A stretch of 64,000 nt of DNA, taken from contig NZ_JACJTT010000010.1 of the NCBI RefSeq assembly GCF_014698825.1, positions 1 through 64,000 on the forward strand, in the 5' to 3' direction. Both the position numbers and the translations under genes were made by a program. Positions within the stretch are counted from its first letter, which is position 1. Each line of letters starts with the position of its first letter. Under the pieces are notes generated by a model. That model was given only the letters and a program-made list of their open reading frames with translations. It did not search any database and was not told the DNA's origin. Source of the stretch: Richelia sinica FACHB-800. GTDB taxonomy: Bacteria > Cyanobacteriota > Cyanobacteriia > Cyanobacteriales > Nostocaceae. Shown here in pieces: positions 55,822 through 64,000 of this stretch.

Positions 55822-56715
55822 ATGATAGTTAACGATACCGAGTATATTAGGCAAGATGCGGCCACCCGTGTGCAAGTCCTCAGCGAAGCACTACCCTACA
55901 TTCAACAATTTGCGGGTCGTACTGTAGTTGTGAAGTATGGTGGTGCGGCGATGAAAGATAGCACCCTCAAAGATAAAGTTATTCGCGATATTGTCTTTTT
56001 ATCCTGTGTTGGGTTGCGACCAATTTTAGTGCATGGTGGTGGCCCGGAAATTAATAGTTGGTTAGATAAACTGGGGATTGAAGCTCAGTTTAAAAATGGT
56101 TTGCGTGTGACTGATGCACCAACCATGGATGTGGTGGAAATGGTGTTAGTTGGGCGTGTCAATAAAGAAATTGTGGCGCTGATTAACCAAGCTGGTGGTA
56201 CGGCTGTGGGTTTATGCGGTAAAGATGGTCACTTGATTACAGCCCGTTCCCAAGGTGATAAAGCCATTGGTTTTGTGGGGGAAGTGAGTAATGTCAATAT
56301 CAAAATTTTAGAAACCCTCTCTAGCAATGGTTATATTCCTGTGGTTTCTAGTGTGGCCGCTGATGAAACAGGACAGGCATACAACATTAACGCTGATACA
56401 GTAGCTGGAGAAATTGCGGCTGCATTAGGGGCTGAAAAATTAATATTACTCACCGATACCAGAGGAATTTTAAAAGATTACAAAGATCCTTCTACCCTAA
56501 TTCCCAAAATCGATATTCCTGAAGCCCGCGATTTGATTAATCAAGGGGTTGTTAGTGGGGGGATGATACCTAAAGTGAATTGCTGCGTGCGATCGCTTGC
56601 CCAAGGGGTAAAGGCAGCCCACATTATTGATGGACGTATTCCCCATGCCCTACTACTAGAGATTTTTACAGATGTGGGCATTGGGACGATGATTCTCGGT
56701 TCTCAGTTTAAATAA
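55822..56715 (+). CDS. argB: Acetylglutamate kinase
   Basis: A 297-residue amino-acid kinase catalysing the second step of arginine synthesis. [69 protein letters not shown] and the regulatory N-terminal helix are present. In cyanobacteria it is relieved from arginine inhibition by PII; the N-terminal helix (residues 1-25) needed for arginine-sensitive hexamers is intact here. Confidence 0.95.
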   Translation: MIVNDTEYIRQDAATRVQVLSEALPYIQQFAGRTVVVKYGGAAMKDSTLKDKVIRDIVFLSCVGLRPILVHGGGPEINSWLDKLGIEAQFKNGLRVTDAPTMDVVEMVLVGRVNKEIVALINQAGGTAVGLCGKDGHLITARSQGDKAIGFVGEVSNVNIKILETLSSNGYIPVVSSVAADETGQAYNINADTVAGEIAAALGAEKLILLTDTRGILKDYKDPSTLIPKIDIPEARDLINQGVVSGGMIPKVNCCVRSLAQGVKAAHIIDGRIPHALLLEIFTDVGIGTMILGSQFK

Positions 56716-56808
56716 TAATTGGGTAGAGGGCATCAGGTGAAGGGTGAACAATCAAGCCAAAAAATCACCAAGACCCAATACCCAGCAAATACCAACGACC
56801 AATTACCA

Positions 56809-57330
56809 ATGACTACAGACAGTTTAGAACTCGCCAAATCTAAATACCAAAACGGAAAAGCTGCCTTTGAAAATGGACAATATCGGGAAGCGGTAGATAA
56901 TTTAGAGAAAGCTAGCGCCCTCTTAGCCAGGAATACAAGGTTAGCTGGTGAAGTGGATATTTGGCTAGTCAATGCTTATGAAGCAGCGGGAAGGTCACAG
57001 GATGCGATCGCCCTTTGTCAGCAACTCCGCCGTCATCCTCACCACGAAACCCGTCTCCAAGCCAAGCGCCTTGTTTACATTTTACAAGCGCCCAAACTCA
57101 AACGGCCAAAGGAGTGGATGACAGAAATTCCCGATTTAGGCGCACTGTCTGATAATCAAGACAAAATTCGTGTCACTGTCAAACCCAAAAAATCGACCTC
57201 AAAACCCAAAACCATAGAACCAGAATATATTGACCTTAGCCAAGTTAATACTAAAGATAATCGATTTATTTGGGTTGCTCTAATTGGGGTCTTGTTAACT
57301 ATTTCTTATCTCATCTGGTTAAGCGTGTAA
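56809..57330 (+). CDS. TPR-like protein with C-terminal membrane helix
   Basis: A 173-residue protein from the ATG at 56809. Residues 1-90 are helical TPR-type (SKYQNGKAAFENGQYREAVDNLEKA, WLVNAYEAAGRSQDAIALCQQL), then a Pro/Lys linker and one membrane helix at the end (FIWVALIGVLLTISYLIWL). The upstream in-frame ATG at 56719 would translate a low-complexity CCCAATACC-type repeat, so I reject it. Tail-anchored with the TPRs inside the cytosol. Confidence 0.72.
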   Translation: MTTDSLELAKSKYQNGKAAFENGQYREAVDNLEKASALLARNTRLAGEVDIWLVNAYEAAGRSQDAIALCQQLRRHPHHETRLQAKRLVYILQAPKLKRPKEWMTEIPDLGALSDNQDKIRVTVKPKKSTSKPKTIEPEYIDLSQVNTKDNRFIWVALIGVLLTISYLIWLSV

Positions 57331-57391
57331 ATAGTCATCACAGCCTCACTCCAAGGTCATATTCATTATCATTTTCTGGAGAACAACGTTT

Positions 57392-58219
57392 ATGAAAATA
57401 TCTAAACTACCACAAATCCTTACTTGGTTGTTCAAACCATTTACATCCTTATTTATCCGCAACCAGAAAATTAAGCATAAACCAATTTTATTCATAATTA
57501 TATCCTTATCTTTATTATTATCTGGTTGTGTGCAATATGATTTAGGCATCAATTTTAATCATGCCAACAGTGGCGAATTAGTCCAGCATATTCAAATTTC
57601 TGAAAAACTCACCAGTTTGAGTGGTGATTATGTTTATGAATGGCTGAATAGCCTTGAACGCCGGGCGAAAAAATTACAAGGTTCAGCTAAACGCATTTCT
57701 CCCCAAGAAGTTGTTGTTAAAATTCCCTTTACTAACGGCAAGGAATTACAGGAAAAATTTAACAGCTTTTTTAATCCCCGTAACGACAAAAAAGCCAAAG
57801 ATTTAGATAATAATGGAGAGTTAGCAAAAATCGATTCTAATTTAATTGTTGAACAAAACAACTTTTTGCTATTTGTGAGAAATCGGCTGATTTATGATTT
57901 AGATTTAAGTTCTCTAGCTGTAATTGCTAGCAACGGTAATGTCATAGAGGGAACTAGTTCTCTAGTGAATTTAGATTTAAGCTTAAATACTCCTTTTGGA
58001 GCAAAAAATATCCAGCCAGTAGAAAATATAAATCAACCAGAAAAACATGGAAACCAACTAGTTTGGAAATTACAACCAGGTCAGTTAAACCATGTCGAAA
58101 TCGTATTTTGGTTGCCTAATTTTTTAGGGATTGGCACCTTAGTGATAATTCTGTTGATTTGGGCTGGTTTGTATTTGCGATATACGGTATTACCAGCACC
58201 AGTAGTTGAGAAGAATTAA
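57392..58219 (+). CDS. DUF3153 lipoprotein
   Basis: A 275-residue cyanobacterial protein. A lipobox-like LLLSGC ends the first hydrophobic segment (about residue 46), followed by VQYDLGINFNHANSGELVQHIQISEKL, the DUF3153 hallmark, and a C-terminal membrane helix (LGIGTLVIILLIWAGLYL). Probably lipid-anchored on the periplasmic side and also membrane-inserted by the C-terminal helix. Function unknown. Confidence 0.8.
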   Translation: MKISKLPQILTWLFKPFTSLFIRNQKIKHKPILFIIISLSLLLSGCVQYDLGINFNHANSGELVQHIQISEKLTSLSGDYVYEWLNSLERRAKKLQGSAKRISPQEVVVKIPFTNGKELQEKFNSFFNPRNDKKAKDLDNNGELAKIDSNLIVEQNNFLLFVRNRLIYDLDLSSLAVIASNGNVIEGTSSLVNLDLSLNTPFGAKNIQPVENINQPEKHGNQLVWKLQPGQLNHVEIVFWLPNFLGIGTLVIILLIWAGLYLRYTVLPAPVVEKN

Positions 58220-58465
58220 ATTAGGGCGCTGCAATGATAATGCGTAGGTTGGGTTAATCGGAGTGAAACCCAACATAGACAAGGCATTTGGTTCTTGGTT
58301 TATACCTACGACAAGCTACGCGAACGTTCCTCAAATGGATATTAATTGGAGAAATCAAAGGCTGAGATTGTGATTTGGGCTATAGCTTTTATGGTCTCTA
58401 TGTTAATTGGTAAAGTCTTAGCACAATCCAATCACATCTAATGGTGAGTTAGAAAAGCTTTATAG

Positions 58466-58594
58466 CTAGTTATCCTCGTTGTTATCGGAAGATTTTTCTT
58501 TGAGATTTTTCTTCACCCAAAATAGAAACTCATCCGCAGATTTCTCAATTGCCCAAGTGATTAAAGCTGTTAAAAGAATAGTAGGTATATCCAT
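58466..58594 (-). CDS. Possible small protein, 42 residues
   Basis: ATG at 58594: MDIPTILLTALITWAIEKSA then DEFLFWVKKNLKEKSSDN to a TAG at 58466. A hydrophobic helix followed by a charged tail suggests a small membrane protein. It is the only coding-like unit upstream of the NACHT gene, on the opposite strand. Low certainty. Confidence 0.42.
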   Translation of the reverse strand: MDIPTILLTALITWAIEKSADEFLFWVKKNLKEKSSDNNEDN

Positions 58595-58778
58595 GATTAA
58601 AATTTTTTAAAATTTGGTTGCTATTCAAACAATACGAAATTCCTAATTAGCTTGTACGGCAACAAACAGAAAGTTAATAAGTTTCCGGATCTTTCCGGTT
58701 TTAAATCTAGACTGACTTTTGCAACAAAGTTATGATGATGAAATTAATTTAGTCATTAGTTTGGTGTAGTAGATTTTG

Positions 58779-58920
58779 ACCCCACCCCTAACCCCTTCCC
58801 GCAAGCGAGGAGGGGAACAAGAGAAGATAGAAAAAGTAGCCTCTTTTCACCCAGTGAGGGGAGATAAGAAAAAAATAGTAGCCCCTTCTCCGTGAACGGA
58901 GAGGGGGTTGGGGGTGAGGT
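58779..58920. mobile_element. 142-bp imperfect inverted-repeat element (REP/MITE-like)
   Basis: The left end ACCCCACCCCTAACCCCTTC and the right end, whose reverse complement reads ACCTCACCCCCAACCCCCTC, are imperfect copies. Small internal hairpins such as CTCCGTGAACGGAG occur. This type of G/C-rich inverted repeat is common in cyanobacterial spacers. It has no coding capacity. Confidence 0.7.
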
Positions 58921-58980
58921 TTCCAGATGTAATGAACTCAACTAAAAATTCCTATAAAATGCCTATTATTGAAAATAAAT

Positions 58981-61155
58981 ATGGCTAATTCTAATTCTTC
59001 TCAGTCCAAACCAAGATCAATTGCCATCAGTGCAAATGGACGTATTTTACTGGAACAGAAAATCGCACAACAAAAAGATGAAGATGGAAAAAAGTTATCC
59101 CAACTGGATATTGCTACTAAAGTGGGTATTAGCGATAAAACGTTGCGAGAATGTCTGAAGGGTACACCAAAAGATTTAACGACAGTTGTAGCGATCGCTA
59201 ACAATCTAGGATTGAAAATTGAGGATATTGTTGATTCTGAAGATTTAAAACAAGTCAGGGGAGAAAGCAAACCCAACTCTATGCAAATCAACTGGCGCGA
59301 AATATGCCAGAAAATGCTACAAAAACAGCAACATCAACAACTATTAAGGCGACAAATTACTGAATTAAAACACGAAATAGAAATCTTTGTAGAATTAGGC
59401 TTAATTCAACCCAAACCCGCACGACGTAAGGAAGAAACACCCTTTCCTCATCCTACCAACGGAATGCGACAATATAAACCAGAACCAGAAAAACAATACG
59501 AATATGAGGAATTTATTAATGAAGTCATTGGACAGCAAACCAAAAATTTAGCCATTATTGGAGAACCAGGGGCAGGAAAAACCACTTGGTTAAGCAAAAT
59601 TGCCGAATATTTAGCCGATAATTCTGATTATCCCAGCCCTATTTGTATTAGTCTCAGTCGCTTAGAAAATAGAACCCTAAAAGACTATTTACTGCATACT
59701 TGGCTAGAAGAGGCTTTAGAATTTATTCCCTCCCAAATTACCGTTACACCCGCTTTAGTGGCAGATTTCCAGCAACAGTTTAAGGATCAGCGAGTGTGGT
59801 TGCTGTTGGATGGGGTGGATGAGATGAAAACCACCGCCAACTCACCTTTATCCCAACTCAATAGCCAATTAGAAGGATGGGTAACTTGGACAAGGGTAAT
59901 TCTCACCTGTCGTCTCAATGTTTGGCAACCTAACCCCATTGCTAATTTTGAATATTATCGCACTCTGGCTTTTAGTGATGTCCAGGTGAGAGATTTTATT
60001 CAGCAGTGGTATGAAAAGGCGGAAAAACGGGAGTTAGGGGAACAGTTACAGCAAAAGTTAACCGCACCCCAACACAGCCGCATTTTTGATTTAGTCAAAA
60101 ACCCTTTGCGGTTGGCAATGTTGTGTCAGAGTTGGTATTTTTTGCAAGGGGAATTACCGGAAACCAAAGCAAATTTGTATCAGCGTTTTGTGAATGAAAC
60201 TTATGAATGGAAAAAAGGGGAATTTGGCACTACAGCAGTGCAAAGACAACAGTTAAATCAGGCTTTGGGAAATTTGGCTTTGAGGATGATTGATGAACAA
60301 ATCAGTCTCAAGGAGTCTGTGATTAAAGATGTGATGAGTTTAGAGGAGTTTGAGTTAGCAGAAAGGTTAGGTTGGTTAAATGAGATTTATCGTGACCAAA
60401 AAACTGATGAAAAGGTTTATGCTTTCTTTCACCTGAGTTTTGCAGAATATTTTGCAGCCTGTGTGATTGATGATTGGGATTATTTTTTACCTAAAAATCA
60501 TGTTGATAAACCTGTTGAAGGTAAGAAATATCGCATTTTTGATAATGAATGGAATGAGATATGTTTATTGTGGATGGGAAGAGGGAATATTGATGATAAT
60601 AAGGAAGAATTTATTCAATCGTTAGTAAATTTTGCAGATGGTGTAAATGATTTTTATCGGTATCAGACTTATTTTAAAGCAGGTGTAGCCCTTGCTGAGT
60701 TTAAAAATTGTTCCCTTGCTGATGCGATTGTAGATCAAATTATCAAATGGGCATTTGGCTATTTTGATATTAAAAAGCAAGAATGGATAACTTTTCCTGA
60801 TCCTCTTCCAAGATATGCAGAAGTAAAGTTATCATCAACTGATACACAGAAAGTTATTCCGGCATTAATCTCCTTTCTTAATTCTAATCAGTATGAAGAT
60901 GCCCATAGGCAAGCTATTTCGACTTTAGGAAATATAGCAGTAGGGAATGAACAGGCTATTAATACTTTAATTTCTATTCTTAATTCTACTCATAATGAAG
61001 ATACTCATATGATAGTTGCTATGACTTTAGAAAAGATAGCAGTAGGGAAGGAACACGCTATTAATGCTTTAATAAACCTCATTTTATCTGCTCAGAATGA
61101 ACCTAGAAGTATGATAATTCCTGGGAGTTTAGGAGAGATACAAGAAAAGCTTTAG
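58981..61155 (+). CDS. HTH-NACHT-HEAT protein (STAND/bNACHT type), 5' part of a frameshifted gene
   Basis: A 724-residue product from the ATG at 58981. Residues 20-90 are an HTH-like domain (LSQLDIATKVGISDKTLRECLKG), then a NACHT ATPase with P-loop GEPGAGKTT (194-202) and Walker B WLLLDGVDEM (273-282), FHLSFAEYFAACV in the winged-helix part, and HEAT-like units near the end (ALISFLNSNQYEDAHRQAIS, TLISILNSTHNEDTHMIVAM). NACHT proteins of this class are anti-phage defence factors. The frame stops at a TAG (61153) inside the HEAT region, while another frame continues the protein. Confidence 0.85.
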   Translation: MANSNSSQSKPRSIAISANGRILLEQKIAQQKDEDGKKLSQLDIATKVGISDKTLRECLKGTPKDLTTVVAIANNLGLKIEDIVDSEDLKQVRGESKPNSMQINWREICQKMLQKQQHQQLLRRQITELKHEIEIFVELGLIQPKPARRKEETPFPHPTNGMRQYKPEPEKQYEYEEFINEVIGQQTKNLAIIGEPGAGKTTWLSKIAEYLADNSDYPSPICISLSRLENRTLKDYLLHTWLEEALEFIPSQITVTPALVADFQQQFKDQRVWLLLDGVDEMKTTANSPLSQLNSQLEGWVTWTRVILTCRLNVWQPNPIANFEYYRTLAFSDVQVRDFIQQWYEKAEKRELGEQLQQKLTAPQHSRIFDLVKNPLRLAMLCQSWYFLQGELPETKANLYQRFVNETYEWKKGEFGTTAVQRQQLNQALGNLALRMIDEQISLKESVIKDVMSLEEFELAERLGWLNEIYRDQKTDEKVYAFFHLSFAEYFAACVIDDWDYFLPKNHVDKPVEGKKYRIFDNEWNEICLLWMGRGNIDDNKEEFIQSLVNFADGVNDFYRYQTYFKAGVALAEFKNCSLADAIVDQIIKWAFGYFDIKKQEWITFPDPLPRYAEVKLSSTDTQKVIPALISFLNSNQYEDAHRQAISTLGNIAVGNEQAINTLISILNSTHNEDTHMIVAMTLEKIAVGKEHAINALINLILSAQNEPRSMIIPGSLGEIQEKL

Positions 61156-62261
61156 TCTCTCTCCTTGATTCCAGCCATGATAAAGATATCCGTCGGAGAG
61201 TTTCTGAGAATTTAGGAAAGACAAAAGTCCGAAATAAACAGGTATTAGAGATTTCCATTCCATGTATAGAATCTTCTGATAATCAGAGTATTGAAAGACT
61301 AAATTTTGATGATGAAATAGTTGGGTCTACCACAATAAATGTTGATCCAGTATTTACCGTTTTTACTCAAGAGGGTGTTATAGAACGCCGAAATGGAGAT
61401 GATAAATATCTGATTCAACATGAAATTTATCTATTAGAAGAAGTTTTATTATGTGGTGAAGATATATCTGCTTGTTGGTCAGCAGCTAATATACTAGCAC
61501 AAACTAATCCTGGTAATGAAATAGCCATTTCAGCATTGTTGAAATTTATTATGTTTGATAAAGATGCAGATTTAAGTATTGCATCTTATAGATTAAAACA
61601 AGCTTTAGATAAATCTCACATACCAATGGTTATCAATAATCTAAGATATTGTCTATCTAATGAAATTTATGAAAATGAATTTGAACGATTTACTTGTTGT
61701 TTCAAAATCCTCTGGCAATGTACCAAACACCTCACCTATCCCCAATTTTACCAAGCATGGCACGCCACCCCAACCTATCATCCCAAAATGGCAGATTATC
61801 AACCCTCCACCGACACCACCCTTAACAAACTCGAACAACAATACACCGATATTTATACCCAATTAAAGCAACTGCAACCAACCTCCACCACCTATCCCAT
61901 CCCTCTCAACGCTGCCAACCTGGAAGGAAAAACGGCAGAAAAAGCCATAGCCAAAGGTATATTAATCAAAATTTATGGCGAAATATTTCCCAAACAAAAA
62001 GCCAACAGCATAGAAGATATATTCGACTTAGAAAACGAACTCCAACCCCTGAGAGAACATCTAAAAACAGATAAAATCGCCCTCATTTTCTGTAACATTA
62101 ATCCTCACCCAGAATTAATTAATTTCTGTCAGCAATTACAGAATCACTGGTTAAAAATCGCCTTGATTACCGATACACTAATAGTATCTCCCTTGAGTGC
62201 TTTTCTGCCTCAACAGGATAATTTATTAGGAAGCGTTCAAACTTGGTTAGAGGAATTGTGA
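61149..62261 (+). pseudogene. Out-of-frame C-terminal continuation of the NACHT gene
   Basis: From GCT at 61149, a different frame is open for 370 codons to a TGA at 62259. It begins ALVSLLDSSHDKDIRRRVSE, the expected next HEAT unit, and ends with a C-terminal alpha/beta domain (DKIALIFCNINPHPELINFC, SVQTWLEEL). Adding one A to the run at 61145-61148 would restore QEKALVSLLD and give a protein of about 1,095 residues. So the gene is split by a one-base loss, or the base is an assembly error. A restart near 61536 is possible but not convincing. Confidence 0.7.
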
Positions 62262-62344
62262 TTATCACACTACTCTAGTAATAGGCAAAAAAATGACATT
62301 AATCTGTTAACAGTGACAAATAATTAGTTAATGTACATGTACAA

Positions 62345-62418
62345 TCGGGATGACTGGATTCGAACCAGCGGCCCCTTCGTCCCGAACGAAGTGCGCTACC
62401 AAGCTGCGCTACATCCCG
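62345..62418 (-). tRNA. tRNA-Pro (anticodon CGG)
   Basis: A 74-base cloverleaf on the minus strand. The acceptor stem CGGGATG/CATCCCG, D-arm AGCGCAGCTTGGTAGCGC, anticodon stem CTTCG/CGAAG with loop TTCGGGA (anticodon CGG) and T-arm GCTGGTTCGAATCCAGT all fit. The CCA end is not encoded; discriminator base A. Confidence 0.95.
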
Positions 62419-62556
62419 CCGCAAAAAACAGCAGTTTATACTGATTATATCACACTTGGTGCAAAATAATAAAAATAATTTGCTAAACAGATGACATCAT
62501 CACGGTCTTTGCTTGCTAGGATTAGATTTGTATAACTTCAGTGGTCAAAATAGATT

Positions 62557-63432
62557 GTGACTGTTAAACCAGACTGGTTGCGGGTAAAAGCACCTCAATG
62601 GGAGCGTGTCGGTAACGTTAAAGAAATTTTGCGGGATTTAGCCCTGAACACGGTTTGTGAAGAAGCATCTTGCCCAAATATAGGTGAATGCTTCAACGTT
62701 GGTACTGCCACATTTTTAATTATGGGGCCTGCTTGTACCAGGGCTTGTCCTTACTGTGATATAGATTTTGAAAAAAAACCGAAACCATTAGATCCTACTG
62801 AACCAGCAAGACTGGCACAAGCTGTCCGTCGAATGCGACTTAATCATGTCGTCATTACTTCTGTCAATAGAGATGATTTATCTGATGGTGGTGCATCTCA
62901 GTTTGTCCAGTGTATTACCGCAGTCCGTGCAGTTTCACCCCAGACCACAATAGAGGTGTTGATACCTGATTTGTGTGGCAATTGGCAAGCTTTGGAAATC
63001 ATTCTCCAAGCTGCACCAGAAGTGCTTAATCATAATACAGAGACAGTACCTCGCTTGTATCGTCGTGTCCGTCCCCAAGGAAATTATGAACGGACAATCG
63101 AACTTCTCAAAATAACCCGTGCACTATCTCCCAGTACCTATACTAAATCTGGCATTATGGTTGGCTTGGGTGAAACTGATGAAGAAGTACGTCAAGTAAT
63201 GCAAGACCTCCGGTCAGTAGATTGTGATATTTTGACTATTGGGCAGTACCTTCAACCAAGTCAAAAACATTTACAAGTAGCGGAATTTATCTCTCCCGAC
63301 CAATTTGCAGCTTGGCAAGCATACGGTGAAGAACTAGGATTTTTACAAGTTGTTTCATCACCTCTGACCAGAAGCTCATACCATGCTGAACAAGTGAGAG
63401 AATTAATGACACGCTATCCCCGCAGTCATTGA
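62557..63432 (+). CDS. lipA: Lipoyl synthase
   Basis: A 291-residue radical-SAM enzyme that inserts two sulfurs into octanoyl groups to make lipoate. The auxiliary cluster ligands C34, C39 and C45 ([12 protein letters not shown]) and the radical-SAM motif CTRACPYC (C60, C64, C67) are present, along with [15 protein letters not shown] and the RSSYHAE end (the arginine-serine-serine closing motif). GTG start at 62557. Followed by a hairpin. Confidence 0.95.
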   Translation: MTVKPDWLRVKAPQWERVGNVKEILRDLALNTVCEEASCPNIGECFNVGTATFLIMGPACTRACPYCDIDFEKKPKPLDPTEPARLAQAVRRMRLNHVVITSVNRDDLSDGGASQFVQCITAVRAVSPQTTIEVLIPDLCGNWQALEIILQAAPEVLNHNTETVPRLYRRVRPQGNYERTIELLKITRALSPSTYTKSGIMVGLGETDEEVRQVMQDLRSVDCDILTIGQYLQPSQKHLQVAEFISPDQFAAWQAYGEELGFLQVVSSPLTRSSYHAEQVRELMTRYPRSH

Positions 63433-63457
63433 TCCTCATTTGACTGACTTGTTTTAT

Positions 63458-63477
63458 ACCCCCCTATTCAGGGGGTT
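63458..63477 (+). terminator. Probable terminator after lipA
   Basis: ACCCCC, TATTCA loop and GGGGGTT, followed by a mixed T-rich stretch. Confidence 0.55.
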
Positions 63478-63519
63478 GTATATGTCAACAAGCTGGCTTT
63501 TCAGAGTAAATTTGGACTT

Positions 63520-63807
63520 ATGTCTCTAAAAATTAATATATATCTATTATTCGCTGCTATTATTTTTGCTATTTGGCCTATTCCTGCTGTTTTTATAGGA
63601 GTTACAGTAGCTGACTGGCTTGGTTGCGATACCTCTGGACTTGCAGTGCATTGTGAAGGCAGTTACGAAATCAGTTTGATTTTAACCTGGATGACTCTTA
63701 GCCCCACGCTTCTTTTTTATACTGTGCCAATAGGAGGTTCAATAGCTGCCGTTTTGTTAATTATGTTATTAATTCAACTAGCTATAAAAAGATTTAAATC
63801 TCAATAA
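63520..63807 (+). CDS. Small membrane protein, function unknown
   Basis: A 95-residue protein with two hydrophobic helices (about 4-30 and 52-88) and a cysteine pair in between (WLGCDTSGLAVHCEG). The second helix region has PIGGSIAAVLLIMLLIQLAI. It is not part of a recognised family. It may be cotranscribed with lipA or gpsA. Confidence 0.55.
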   Translation: MSLKINIYLLFAAIIFAIWPIPAVFIGVTVADWLGCDTSGLAVHCEGSYEISLILTWMTLSPTLLFYTVPIGGSIAAVLLIMLLIQLAIKRFKSQ

Positions 63808-63879
63808 ACTGTGGTGGTTAATTGCTAGTCAAATATTCCTTTGACATTCAGGCAAGACCAAATTCTTGGTTTTTGACTA

Positions 63880-64000
63880 ATGATTGAACTCAAATCTCAA
63901 ATTCAAAAAATAAAGTTGGTTACTGTTCTGGGTGCAGGTGCTTGGGGTAGTGCTTTAGCTGATTTAGTTAAATTAAATGGCTATCAAGTCCGTCTATGGT
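63880..64000 (+). CDS. gpsA: Glycerol-3-phosphate dehydrogenase [NAD(P)+], partial (N-terminus)
   Basis: The window ends after 40 codons. MIELKSQIQKIKLVTVLGAG followed by AWGSALADLVKLNGYQVRLW carries the GxGAWGxxLA dinucleotide-binding motif of GpsA, which supplies sn-glycerol-3-phosphate for lipids. Confidence 0.85.
   Translation, partial: MIELKSQIQKIKLVTVLGAGAWGSALADLVKLNGYQVRLW

Larger units (their letters stand above)
58220..58980. other. 761-base gap with a small minus-strand ORF and a MITE-like element
   Basis: Contents: a degenerate dispersed-repeat fragment near 58300, a 42-codon minus-strand frame (58466-58594) and an inverted-repeat element (58779-58920) immediately upstream of the NACHT gene. 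Confidence 0.6.

Noticed and set aside
58756..58941. Minus-strand 61-codon frame
   Set aside because: It is read from the 142-bp inverted-repeat element.
61140..61160. Programmed -1 frameshift in the NACHT gene
   Set aside because: The run is CAA-GAA-AAG, not a canonical X-XXY-YYZ slippery site, and no stimulatory structure is obvious; a simple one-base loss is more likely.

Overview
The window reads as chromosomal DNA of a filamentous cyanobacterium, most likely Nostocales. The sequence basis is: AT-rich DNA with many GCGATCGC (HIP1) octamers, oxygenic-photosynthesis genes (a CP12-type Calvin-cycle switch, a Psb28-family photosystem II factor, a class II FBPase/SBPase), LL-diaminopimelate aminotransferase for lysine synthesis, many small cyanobacterium-type proteins, heptamer short tandem repeats, and a dispersed composite repeat seen in at least six intergenic places. 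No phage, complete IS element, CRISPR array or rRNA is visible.

Layout. 1-4.6 kb: tail of a two-partner-secretion exoprotein, an FHA-GAF-nucleotide cyclase, an amidohydrolase and CP12. 4.7-7.3 kb (minus): TlyA-type methyltransferase, then a tight grx-tadA-plsC unit. 7.6-10.1 kb: glpX and hemA. 10.3-14.2 kb (minus): a four-gene unit with a TIGR04283-like glycosyltransferase, two TVP38/TMEM64 membrane proteins and a mercuric-reductase-like flavoprotein. 14.5-19.7 kb: a poly-glycine PEP-CTERM protein, a broken TPR gene, dapL and a MASE1-PAS-GGDEF protein. 20.1-23.7 kb: a pyrimidine-deoxynucleotide cluster. It holds a three-domain thymidylate synthase, a membrane-anchored protein with a dCTP-deaminase/dUTPase-like fold that lacks expected catalytic residues, a nucleoside 2-deoxyribosyltransferase-like protein and a dCMP deaminase. 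This is my best candidate for an undescribed system.

24-31.9 kb: SAM hydrolase, DUF2301 membrane protein, dprA, psb28-like, a class A beta-lactamase-like protein, a TrmJ-like methyltransferase and a PGM1-like ATP-grasp ligase. 32.6-46 kb: mostly housekeeping or conserved genes (SDR, Vat-like acetyltransferase, yebC, glk, histidine phosphatase, DUF72, RHH-Mop fusion, DUF427, metallophosphoesterase, DUF255) interrupted by repeat-rich gaps. Two of these gaps carry an identical 68-bp element with 12-bp terminal inverted repeats. 46.5-57.3 kb: clpP, a possible Rad52-like protein, rnr-ubiX, a short NB-ARC protein, aroK, argB and a TPR protein. 57.4-64 kb: a DUF3153 lipoprotein, an HTH-NACHT-HEAT protein broken by a one-base frameshift, tRNA-Pro(CGG), lipA and the start of gpsA.

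Most genes are single or in two- to four-gene units on alternating strands. Two STAND ATPases (NB-ARC and NACHT) and the nucleotide cluster are the accessory, conflict-type content. Family assignments come from motif recognition by eye; no database search was run.
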